Source: Apium graveolens
Lineage: Eukaryota; Streptophyta; Magnoliopsida; Apiales; Apiaceae
Assembly: GCF_009905375.1 (NCBI RefSeq)
Contig: NW_027417174.1
Coordinates: forward strand, 1-64,000
DNA length: 64,000 nt
Reading direction: 5' to 3'
Shown: positions 12,760 to 23,312 of the stretch, one piece after another
Numbering within the stretch: the stretch's first letter is position 1
Layout of the letters: every line of letters starts with the position of its first letter
Program-made: the position numbers and the translations under genes
Notes under the pieces: generated by a model
Told to the model about the DNA's origin: nothing
Database searches by the model: none
Seen by the model: the letters and a program-made list of their open reading frames with translations, nothing else

Positions 12760-13865
12760 TGTTGTGCAAGACATGCCTGCACTTTAACAAGACTATGTCA
12801 AATTGACAGCCCTAAGTAAGTTGTATGGTAATCTAAGTTTGCATTTTGTATTGTATCACTTAAGTCTGTAAAAGTGTAAATAGATTAGACTATAGTATTT
12901 TTCTGTAAATAGTCTCAAACCTAAGAATAAACTCTAGAAGAAGATCATGAATATCATGGCTCAGAGACAATGTGAAGAAGCTTGTAGTTGAATAAATCTT
13001 TTTTGGGAAAAACATTCTAAGTTAAGAAATCTACAAGTCACATATTAAGTCTTATAGAGAAGTCATTCGAGTACTCCAGAATGACTTATCGAGAAGTCAT
13101 TTCCTCACTAGAGAACTCAGAGATATCGATAAGTCAAAATGAAGACATTAAGATTAGAGACCTCGACAAGCCTAATTCTCTTATAGAGAACTCAGAGACT
13201 TCAACAAGTCAAAACAATTATAGAGTAATAAGAGATCTCGATAAGCCATTATACTTATCGATATGTCGAGTTTCCTATATAACAAACTGGAGATCTCGAT
13301 GTAAAACTGAAGTACAGAATGCAGATCAATTAAATATCTAAGATTATCAATCACTGATTTGAAAAGTTTACAAAACGAAGCTTGAAGAGTACAAGATTAG
13401 AGGCCAAAATTAACTGACAATGTAGAATTCACAGACATGCACGATTTGCAAAGATACACTAAGCCAGAAGTAAAAGTTTTAGTTAACTTAAAGTAGGGTT
13501 TAGTACATGATATTGCATGTTGTGTAAAACCTGTGTTTACTGTTCTATAAAGTAAACACTGGATGCTTTGTTTTAGAAGTAATAAAATAGATCTAGAAAA
13601 TCTTGTAAATCTCAATAGAGAAGCTAAGTTATTTATCAACTAAGAACCCATAAATTTATAGCAAAACATATATGATTTTAATATAAAATTAAGTGAGTTT
13701 TAAAGATAGTGTATTCATGTGTATGTTTCATTATTCATGTTACAACATATTATCTCTACAGTTAGATTACTTTGTTCACCATCCATAATAGTTCAAAAAG
13801 CTTAAAAATAATTTCAAAACACATTCAGCCCCCCCCCCCGGCTGTGTTTTATTCATTACCTAACA
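12760..13865 (+). repeat. Copia-2 5' LTR, copy 1
   Basis: About 1.1 kb from TGTTGTGC to CCTAACA, followed by a PBS. It contains degenerate repeats around AGATATCGATAAGTCA (about 13050-13270), fewer than in copy 2. It starts immediately after the AACTT that is also the right TSD of Copia-1. A polyC run lies at about 13831-13840. Confidence 0.8.
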
Positions 13866-13867
13866 AG

Positions 13868-13879
13868 TGGTATCAAAGC
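13868..13879 (+). promoter_or_regulatory. Copia-2 primer binding site (tRNA-iMet)
   Basis: TGGTATCAAAGC two bases after the LTR end matches the plant initiator tRNA-Met primer site TGGTATCAGAGC except for one base. Confidence 0.85.
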
Positions 13880-13916
13880 AAAATCTGAAAGCAAACAGAT
13901 TGAAGATCTTGGAAGA

Positions 13917-15137
13917 ATGAATACACAGAAGTTTAGCAGTATCAAAATTCCTACCTTTCACATATCTAACTACACACTATGGAAAAAGAAAATGATGTTG
14001 TTCATCAGCATGGCCAATCCATTATACATTCAGATCCTCAAGAATGGTCCTTTCACCCCCATGGTAAGAGTTGAGGAATCTACATATGGAGACATGGTCA
14101 TTCCATCACATTATGTTCCTAAAGATCCTTCAGAATATACTGAACCTGAAAAGGAAAAAGTATCTCTAGATAGTGGCTTGCAGCTGATCTTGATAGAGTC
14201 ACTTAACAATGTAATGTACAATAACATTGTCAACTATGACACAGCCAAACAGATCTGGGAGAAAATAGAGATCTTATGTGAAGGAACAGAGGAAGTTAGG
14301 TCAAACCAAAAGAGGATTATGGTTTCTCAGTATGAGGGGTTTATGGCTAAACCAAAAGAAGAAATTACTGAAGTTTTTGAATGGTTGAATAAATTGATAA
14401 ATGACTTGTAGCTATATTATAAATATTATAAAGCTGAGGAGGTTAACCTAAATTTTCTGCTAGCCCTTCCTGATCATCTTGAACAGAAAATATCAGCCAT
14501 TAGAGAAGGAAGAGATTTAATAAGAACGACTTTGGAAGTTCTATATGTAATCTTGAAAACTTATGAACTTGAAATGATACAAAGAAATTCATTAAAAGCA
14601 TACCATGGTGATGTTGTTGATGGTTCAAGTGCTTTGATTGTAAATGACATAGAAGAAAGTTAAGATGAGCAAGATGTTCAAGTTCCAGTTTTTCAAGCTA
14701 TGGAATAAAAGAACAAAGGACCTCAGAAGCAAGTTGTGTTGGAGCTGGAGGAAGATGAATACTACACCCTGCATGAGCTAGATGAAATGGATCAATCCAT
14801 GGCTTACTTGGCTAGGAAATTTTCTAACATAAGAGTCAAGAAGCCAAGATTGTTCAAAAGAAAGGGAAAATCTTCCAACAGCAACAATTGGAAACCAAAA
14901 GCTCAGTACAATTCAGTTAGAAAATGAGGCCCCAAAACAGGATATGTGGATAGATCAAAGATAAGGTGCTTTAACTATGATGAGTTGGGTCACTTTGCTA
15001 CTGAATATAGAAATCCTAAAAAGATGAATAAGGATAAAGCTTACTTGGAACTAGAAGCAAAGTATGGATCTCTCTTGAAGAAGCAGTCTGGGAAAGCTTA
15101 TATTGCAGAAGGAAAGCTTATATTGTACCAACTCTAA
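13917..15137 (+). pseudogene. Copia-2 gag, broken
   Basis: The gag starts MNTQKFSSIKIPTF and follows copia gag (UBN2-type) with IWEKIEILCEGTEEV-like residues, as in Copia-3 gag. A TAG ends the first frame at 14409-14411; homology continues through 14927 and to a zinc-knuckle remnant at about 14970 (CFNYDELGHFATEY). That knuckle has Tyr at its second and fourth Cys positions, each one G-to-A change away, so it could not bind zinc normally. It packaged RNA in the ancestor; it is now dead. Confidence 0.8.
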
Positions 15138-15175
15138 CCATTATTGATTTAAATGCTAGTCAATATAAGCAGACT

Positions 15176-16971
15176 ATGGAAAAGATGAGTGCAGAGATGT
15201 TCCACATACACACTAGCTTAGTAGCAGTTACTGAGAAAGTTGGTAGGCTAACAAAAGCTAATGAGAAGCTTGAGAGTAAGAAGCAAAAGATGGATCTACT
15301 GCTTGCGGAGCTTGAGTCAGTCAAGGAAGAAAATGAATATTTGAAAAACAAGCTGAAGTTTTCCAATGAGATTGAAGCTATGTTAAGAGAGAAGATTGAA
15401 AATAATGAGGTGAAACTAAAATCATTCAGGAATGCATCTGAGTTGGTTGGTCTGTACCATGAGAAGAACAAGCCATGTGCTAACATAGTTATTGGTCTTG
15501 ATTATGATATATTGAATAGTAACAGGAAAGATGTAGGTGGTAAAGGAAAAGCAACAGAAAATAAAGATGTCCCAGCTATGCTGAGAAAGGTTTTTTCACC
15601 TATGTTCAAAGCATGTGAAGTAGATTTCAGTGAAGAAGAGTTGATCATAAAGCAAGAAATTGCTGATGAAGACATTGAGAAGAAAAATGCAGAAACAACT
15701 CCAACTTCCAAAGCTGAATACATCAAGAAGATTGAGAAGCAGGCAAAAGATCAGAATTGTGTAAAAAGATTGAGGAGTGATAATGGAACAGAATTCAGGA
15801 ATAGAACCTTAACTGAATTCTGCAAAGACAAGGGCATTGTTCAAGAGTTCTCTGCTGCTAGAACACCTCAACAAAATGGGATAGTTGAGAGAAAAAATAT
15901 AACACTGGTAGAGGCTGCTAGAACAATGTTGCAAGATGCAAGACTGCCAACTAGTTTTTGGGAAGAAGTTGTGAACACAGCATGCTATAGTCAAAAAAGA
16001 TATCTCATAAACAAGAATCTTGGAAAGTCACCATAATCAATCTTGTCTTAAAGAAAGCCTACTGTGAAGCATCTTCATGTGTTTGGAAGCAAGTGCTATA
16101 TTTTGAAGGACAACTCTGAATATGTGGGAAAATTTGATTTCAAAGTTTTTGAGGCAATTTTTCTGGGATATTCATTGGAGAGAACTATATACAAGGCCTA
16201 TGTGATTGAACAGAAGAAAATTATGGAAAGAACGGATGTTACTTATGATGATGACAAGTGCCCGGGCTTAGAATGCCATGATGAAAATGAAGTTGAAGCC
16301 CTAAAGTTTAAAAATCTCAACATTAATAGTGATTCTGATGATGAAGCTGAAGTCAACACAAATCACAGAGTTGATGAAGAGTCTACCGAATAAATGATTC
16401 ATGAGAATGGAAGCTCATCTCAAACACCCGAATTTGATAGCACAAATTCATGGGGAGAAAGAGGAGATAATTCTAAAAGTCATGCCAGTGATATAAAAGA
16501 AGCAGAAAATACAAGTCAACAAACTCACACAAGAAAATGGGATATGAGTTATAATGCAGATGCAATTATTGGTGATCCCAATGCTGGAGTGAGGACTAGA
16601 AGTGCAACTGTAACTGAATGTCTTCATGCATGTTTTCTGTCTCAAGTTGAGCCCAAGAAAACTGAGGAAGCTCTTCTTGATCCTGATTGGATATCTCTAA
16701 TACAAGAAGAGCTAAACCAGTTTGAAAGGAACCAAATTTGGAAATTGGTTCATGCACCAAAGAATAGAAGTATTATTGGAAAAAAGTGGGTGTTTATGAA
16801 CAAGATGGGTCAAATGGAATTGTCACCAGAAACAAAATAAAGTTCGTTGCAAAAGGCTACTCACAGGAGGAAGGAATTGATTATGATGAAACTTTTGCTC
16901 CAGTTGCAAGACTTGAAGCAATAAGGATCTTTCTTGCATTTGCTGCACATTCAAATTTTAAGTTATATTAA
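15176..16971 (+). pseudogene. Copia-2 coiled coil, integrase and RT remnants
   Basis: A charged coiled-coil stretch (15176-15660) is joined straight to the middle of integrase: RLRSDNGTEF holds the second catalytic Asp and QQNGIVERKN the Glu. The protease and the His/Cys zinc region with the first Asp are missing. Further pieces at 16064-16393, 16394-16840 and 16786-16971 cover the integrase C-terminal region and the start of reverse transcriptase ([16 protein letters not shown]), with stops and frame changes between them. The RT frame breaks at MDV where Copia-3 is inserted. Confidence 0.8.
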
Positions 16972-16978
16972 ATGGATG

Positions 16979-18037
16979 TGTTATTCCTAATGAACTAACA
17001 ATGAGATTTACAGAAGGGGGGTTGAATGTAAATCTCAAAACTTTTTCAAGTTTTGAGCAGTTTCAAAGGCTATGTGTTTAAGATAAACAAGTGTATGAAT
17101 TGCTTTAAGCTAATACTGACAGATATATATTCAAACACTAATGTAAAGAACACAACAGACCTTAAAAACTTTTCTGGTGGATTGTTGTTCCACCAGAGAT
17201 GGTATTTCAGAAAATCTGTGATTCAAGAAGTTGATCACAGTTGCGTCCTAGTACAAACTAGATAATTTTTCTCTCAAGATTTTTCTAAACAGCACTGGAA
17301 AAATTCTCTTCTAATTACTAGCTGCTACTTGGTTTATATATCACCAAGTTTAGAAGTGAAGACAAAGATAAAAAGTACAATAATAAAATAAGTTCTCCAC
17401 TTGTTTCTTCTCCATTTTACTCCAGTGCATTGTTGACTATTGCCTCTTTATACTAGAGTAGAACGGCTGCTTTTTCTGATGTTCCTGAAATAGGCTACCA
17501 CATCTCAGTTGTCTCTGTCAACCCATGTGCCTCTGTTTGTAGGTACAACTACCACTTGTCAACTGCTATTTAACAGAACATCCGTTGAAGCCTTCATCCG
17601 TTGATGGATTTATCCGTTGATGTGTTAGCAGTTGAAGCTCTATCCGTTGATGCACTCATCCGTTGAAGGATGTTATCCGTTGAAGCTTTAGAGACATCCG
17701 TTGAAGCTTTGTTTCTCATCCGTTGAAGGTCTTTAAGTTATCCGTTGACACGATTTCATTTATACAAAATTACAAGGCATGAAATACTTACAATTGGCCT
17801 TCCTATCTGCATATCCTCTAGTAGTCAACATGACTTATAATTTCCCTCAACATTTAAGAATTTATATCTCAAATTCAGAGACTGAAATGTGTTACAACAC
17901 TAGACTTATTTCTAAGTAAAGCTACACCATCAACGGATAGCCAAAATGGTCTTATCCGTTGAGGCTACAAACACTAGATTTCTACTTAAGTGTTTTGTTA
18001 AACATATCATCAAACTAATGCATATATATTCCTAACA
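16979..18037 (-). repeat. Copia-3 3' LTR (left side)
   Basis: 1,059 bp. It holds 11 copies of the 9-mer ATCCGTTGA or its inverse, nine of them crowded into 17579-17755 and an opposed pair at about 17931-17960. This opposed pair could form a hairpin. Confidence 0.92.
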
Positions 18038-18039
18038 AT

Positions 18040-18056
18040 CTCCCCCTATTTATGTC
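18040..18056 (-). promoter_or_regulatory. Copia-3 polypurine tract
   Basis: On the minus strand, AAATAGGGGGAGAT lies directly before the 3' LTR, the normal place and composition for the plus-strand primer of a copia element. Confidence 0.8.
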
Positions 18057-18225
18057 TATAAGAATTGTAGACATAAATTCAAGGTTAACTTGATGATAAA
18101 AAAACACTTAACAAATATATGAACTGAAACTAAGTAGAAATTCAAAAGTGCTGCAAAAGTGTATGTACTAGAAGGTAATTGAAGATTTACAGTATTTCCA
18201 AGGATGCTCCTCTAGCCTGAGCAAA

Positions 18226-21200
18226 TCATCTTTTTCTTCTTTGATCCCTGGTTTTCTTTCCTAGCCCTTTGTCATTTTCCTCAATTTGGAGTTGGAGTTG
18301 TCTGAAGAATTCAGCTTCATCTTCATCACTGATATCCAACTTAGATTGCATTTCTTTGAGAGTTTCATTGCTAGCAATCTTGAGTTGGTCTTCAAGTCTG
18401 AAAAATCTTCTGACTCCTTTATCATCTCTGAATTCCATCAACCAATGAGGTGATTTGTGAATTGTAGTTCCCCTTTCTTGAATGAGTAAGGTTCTGGGCA
18501 AGGCATTGGGCTCCCTCCAAGTTTTCCTTATGTTGGCAATCTTGTTGAGAATTTCAGTCTTGGCAGTCCTGGTAAAGCCAGAATCCTTTTGTATGGCTGA
18601 AAAGACTCTGATCAAGGTAGAGTAGCCTTCATTCAGAATCCTGTAGAGAGGCCATGTTCTTTCCCCAGCTCCTTTGTATCTGAACACCAATCTCTCTGGT
18701 AGCTGTCTGTAAGCAGCAATTCCCCTTACATCCTCCAGCTCATCCAGATAGAGTTCAATGTCTGAAATTTCTTTTATGTCATAGATGTGAACATAATCAT
18801 CTTTAGAAATGGGTGGCTTAGGGTTAGGTTTATGTTTTTGAGTGAATTTCTTAGAGTTTAGGGGAGGTGTAGATTTGGATTTTCTTTTCTGTTTCTTTGG
18901 TAGTGGAAGAGTGGTTAAAAGGTAGGCAAATTGATGGTGTCCCAATCAATAGGTTCCTCTTTTGGGATGATTAGTTCACCATGGATGTTTATAGTGGGAT
19001 CAGCAACAAAGGGTTCAGGTATGGAAGGTAGAGATTTAGTTTCTTCAGTGTTTCCTTCACTCCTTCTATATGCCTTGGCCTTTCTTCTGTTTCCCTTCTG
19101 CCATTCCTCTTTTTCCTCCATACTTTCACCAAATATACTCCCAAAAACCTCATCTAAGTTTGCAATCTTGTCTTCACCCCTGACTTCAATTCCTTTCTCA
19201 TTTTCAACTAGACTTGACTTTAGCTTTTGTTCAAGCTTTGCTTGTGCTCTTTTGTCAGCCTTGAGTTTTTCAGTTTCTTTCTTTAACCTTTTGGTTTCTT
19301 CCCTCTTGGCTATTGAGAATTTGGGATGTCCTTGCATCACACATATGTTCTTTCCCTCTCTAAAGATAATAGCCATGTTTCTCCTTACTGCCTCATCCAT
19401 GGTCTCCTTGTGTTTTATGATGCTAGTACCCAAAACTGTGTCTTCATCAGGCTTTGGAAGAGGAAAGTCCACTTCTTTCATCTGAGCAAAGTCTAGAGGG
19501 TTCTTTGTGGAGTCCTTGCTGGATCTAGTGTTGGGCTTGAGAACCATAGGTTTTAGATTCTTGAAAGAAGTCTCTCCAACCTTATTTCTCCTTTCTGGCT
19601 TGTGCTCCATATTGATTGGTTCAACCTTTGTGCTATGTTTCACAGATATTGATTTATCTTGTGTAGAGCCAAACAGTTGTTACATCCTTTCATCAATTCT
19701 CCTCCTTTGCTCTTTCACTTGAATTTCAGCTGCTGCTAGCTGGATTAAATCAATTCCATCAGGCTTTCCTTTGATTTGAATGATTGGAGATGTAGTGATG
19801 GCAGGAACTAGCACTTTAGATATTTGGATTTTTGTAGATGGCTCTCCTTCCCCTTCCCTTTTACTCTCCACCTTTTTGTTATCATCAAGGAGAGGGGTCA
19901 AGCCCTGTGCTTTTGCCAGCTGCATAAGTAGATTTGTTTGAGATTGTTGGTTGTGAAGAATGGTGGCCACAGAATCTTCAATAACTTGAACTCTGTCTTC
20001 CAATTTGGCCAGCCTCTTTTCAGTATGTAATTCCTTTTTCAATCTCAACAAAATGTCCTGCATTGTACCATAGGGCATGACTGAATCCAATTTTTCAGAA
20101 TTGTAGGATTTCAAGTCAGCAATATCCTTTCTGAGTTCATCCACACTCAGATTCTGTCTTACTTGCTGTAACTTCATGAGATGCAGGGAGTCCAAGTGAG
20201 CTGTAAGGATAGCCTTTGTACCAGCATGAGAAGTTTTCTGAATGGCCTGTTTGATAGTACTGATTTGTTTGACTAAGGAGACATTGAATTGCCCTGTTGT
20301 AGACTCCTTTGTGAAGGCCCATTCAGGTAGATTTGGAATAGAACTAGGGCCTTCATCTCCCCCTAAGTTCATGCTTCCATCAGAAGAAACAAAGTCGTCA
20401 TCATCAGAATTTACTCCAAATTCTTCAAATGACTCACCAGCTGTTGAAGGCATCTTGTTAATAGCAGCTTTGTCCCTTTGAAGAGATGTTGTTGTATGTA
20501 CTAGATGTAGTGTCTTTTCTGCCTCCACATTGCCCTGTGCAGCCAATAATTGATAGGCTGAAACAGGATGAGTAAAAGTGTCAGCATCCAAGGAAATGTT
20601 ATCAATAACAGCTTTGTAATGTTGTTGAAATTGTCTTTCCTTTTCAGCATCATTCACAATCATTGACTCACTAGCAATGGCTGGATCCATCCTTATTTCT
20701 GCTGTACCTGCCTTTCTCTCATTTTCTCTATGTTCTTGCATCAGGGGCTCCCCCTGGCTCACACAACTCACTCCCTCACCTTCACCTACTAAGGTGGTAC
20801 TCCTCTCACTTACTTTTGCCATGCTGGAAAAAATAGCATGCATGTTTGAGCTCTCAATCTCTCCTTTTGCCTGGGAGCAACCCAGCCTCTCACTCAAATT
20901 GTCACTCCCTTCCCTCAGTCCTACAAGTGATTGTACAGTAATCAAGTCTTCTACACTTGGAATTGTTTCAGTTGTGTGTGTAGAGACTATCAACAGATGA
21001 GGAATAGCCGTTGAAGGTGAAACTGATGGTATCAACGGATAACTGCTGTTAAGCTTATCCGTTGAAGAACAACCACTTGTCAACGAATGAGTGATATCCG
21101 TTGAAGAAGAAAAAGAAGTAGAAATTGAAAGTGATATAACTGTTGAATTTGTGTAGATTGAGATGAGTTTTGGTGACACAGATCCTTCAATTACATCTGA

Positions 21201-22757
21201 AAGAATTTGCGGGTGATCCCAAAAATCATCTAAAAGATGATGATCACCTGTATTTGAGTGGGGCTCCTCCCTGAGTTGTAAAGAGGGAGAATCAGGAATT
21301 GATGGGAATAACATATCCACATCTAGAGATGGTGAAGAAGTGTGTGGTGATTGATGTGTGTTAATTGTGAGAGAATGGGGCTGTGACTCCACATTTGTTG
21401 GAGCCACATCAAACTGAGTTTGAGAAGGCATAGATATAGATGGATGTATCTGTGCAGTGTGTGCACCCTGTGTAGAAGATTGGGTTCTTGCTCTCTTTCT
21501 TCTAATAAAGGCTTTTGTTGGTGAGTGTTTGGCTTTAGTGTCCCTCCCTTGTTTGTTCTGTGTTCCTGGTTGGGAACTATTTTCAATAATTACATCCTTT
21601 TGGGAGGATGCAGCTAGGGATATGCTAGTAACCCTTTCAACCACCACAGCTTTTTGAGAAACTGTGGCTTGGCTAGCTTGGGAAGCACTTATCTCTCATT
21701 CCTTATCCTGGGGGTTTCTTTGACGTTCACCCCTCCCCTCACCGCTCACACCCTGTTCACTCCCTTCAAGGTTAATGGTAGATGTTACAACTGTTGTCTT
21801 TTGAGAAACAACAGAGGTAGTTTTCTTTGTCTTTGATTTTGAAAGTTTAGTTTTGGTGACCTTGGTAGGAATCTGTTGGGGCATTGTCACAGATTCCATG
21901 GCCACACTAGAAGATAAAGAAATAGAGGGGTTGGAAGAAGTAGGAGTTGTAGAAGTAATTACCTCACTTACCTGAGGTGCATTCATGATTGGTAAATATA
22001 CCAATGGCACACTGCTGTTGAGATCCATTCTCAATAAATCTGCAAGAACTCTTTTCTCTTGTGCCCAGCACTTGAGTTTATTATTCTCATTGGTTATGAC
22101 CAAACCTTCAGCAACATGGTTAGCCAATAACATAAAGAATCTAGCATAATAGATGTTATTAGATCTATTAGCTTTGTTACCTAATCTAGTACCCAATTCT
22201 AGCATAACATAGTTGCTAAAATTAAAATACCTATCAGAAACAAGCATATAGAGCATATTAACAAGAGATGAAGTTATGGCATCAAAATTGCTAATTTTCC
22301 CAGAGAAAACCTTGATAAAGGCATCCCCAAGAAAACTCCATTCTGTCCTAAGGCCTTTTCTTTTAATACTCCCTAAACTAGCAGAGTTAAGAGAATAACC
22401 TATGGAATCTAACATGCTGGATACATCATTATCAGTGTGTGGTGTCATGGCATTGTTCTCAGGTAATTTAAAACATGCTAGTAAATCATCACAGTTAACA
22501 CAGTTATTTTTACCTTTGAGAGTGAAGGAGATAGTCATATCTATTGAGTTGAACTCAGCAGTTGTCCAAATCTCCTCAACTACTTCACAGTAAATCGTTG
22601 GGGCTTCCAGCATTGCATAGCTAAGTTTACAGTTTTTGATGAAGTCCATCATTTTGTGATAATCGGAGTGGGCTTCATTCTTTTCTACCAAAGCTATGAA
22701 ATTGTTCTTCTCATAGATGAATCCGGATTGAGACATAATCTTTACTACTGGTGCCAT
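18226..22757 (-). pseudogene. Copia-3 extra ORF after pol (env-like position), broken
   Basis: A coding region of about 1,500 codons read in one frame from the MAPVVKIMSQS start at 22757 to about 18930. In-frame TGA at about 21697 and TAA at about 19681 interrupt it, and a frame change near 18930 leads into the last 240 codons. The N-terminal ~280 residues form a conserved-looking domain (IYCEVVEEIWTTAEF; RTEWSFLGDAFIKVFS) that I know only as an unnamed family in plant copia elements. The middle is Ser/Thr-rich with a hydrophilic coiled coil (KRLKKETEKLKADKR); the end contains ELYLDELEDVRGIAAYRQLP. No signal peptide or clear membrane segment is seen, so 'env-like' describes position only. Function unknown. 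Confidence 0.8.
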
Positions 22758-23312
22758 TATTGTGAGTAGAATTTGCAGAGAATAACTTGAAGGTTTTGCA
22801 GAGAGAAAATGGTAAAAGCTTTGAAATTTCAAGAAAGCGTAAAGTAAAAAATGAAAAATCAGAAGGGCTTATATACTTTCTCAAATTAAAAAGCATAAAT
22901 AAGAGATTAAACAATAAATATATGTAAGTGAATTTCAGCCGTTTAAGAATAAACTGTAAGTATTCTAAAAACTACCTTTAAAACAAATACATACAGTTGT
23001 ATGTATGAGTATCAACGGTTAAGACAATAGAATCAACGATTGTGAAACACTTGAATCGACTGATGTGATATTTCAACGGATAAGGTAAACTGTCATCCGT
23101 TGAAGAGCACTTCAGTTTTATCCGTTGACGGATAAAAATTCCAGAAATGTATATGACTTTCAACGGATAATGAACATCCGTTGACAGAACAATTTTGACT
23201 TTCAACGGATAGGGAATATCCGTTGATGGAATAATCTGTGTTAAAAATCAAATTTGTTCTTATAGCTAATACATTTCAGGCTTCAATTCAAATTGCAATA
23301 AGGACATGAATT
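22758..23312. other. Copia-3 spacer between pol and the extra ORF
   Basis: Non-coding DNA containing seven ATCCGTTGA/TCAACGGAT motifs at 23070-23225, arranged mostly as opposed pairs 15-25 bp apart. It may hold the leader or promoter of the extra ORF. Confidence 0.6.

Larger units (their letters stand above)
1..14077. repeat. Large direct repeat, copy 1
   Basis: Position 1 matches 49322 and the match runs, with many small indels, to 14077, which matches the end of the window at 64000. The offset grows from 49321 to 49923 because copy 1 lacks about 460 bp of Copia-1 gag, about 70 bp of its RNase H, and some LTR tandem repeats. All elements keep the same order and orientation. Both outer edges lie outside the window. 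Tandem segmental duplication and two haplotypes placed in series are both possible. Confidence 0.95.

Noticed and set aside
17579..17760. Evenly spaced ATCCGTTGA repeats looking like a CRISPR-type array
   Set aside because: Plant LTR, a 9-bp word with irregular 10-20-bp gaps, in both LTRs of a retrotransposon; not a CRISPR array.
18931..19485. 184-aa plus-strand Phe/Ser-rich frame
   Set aside because: Antisense shadow of the charged Copia-3 extra ORF; its hydrophobic look comes from reverse-reading Lys/Glu codons.
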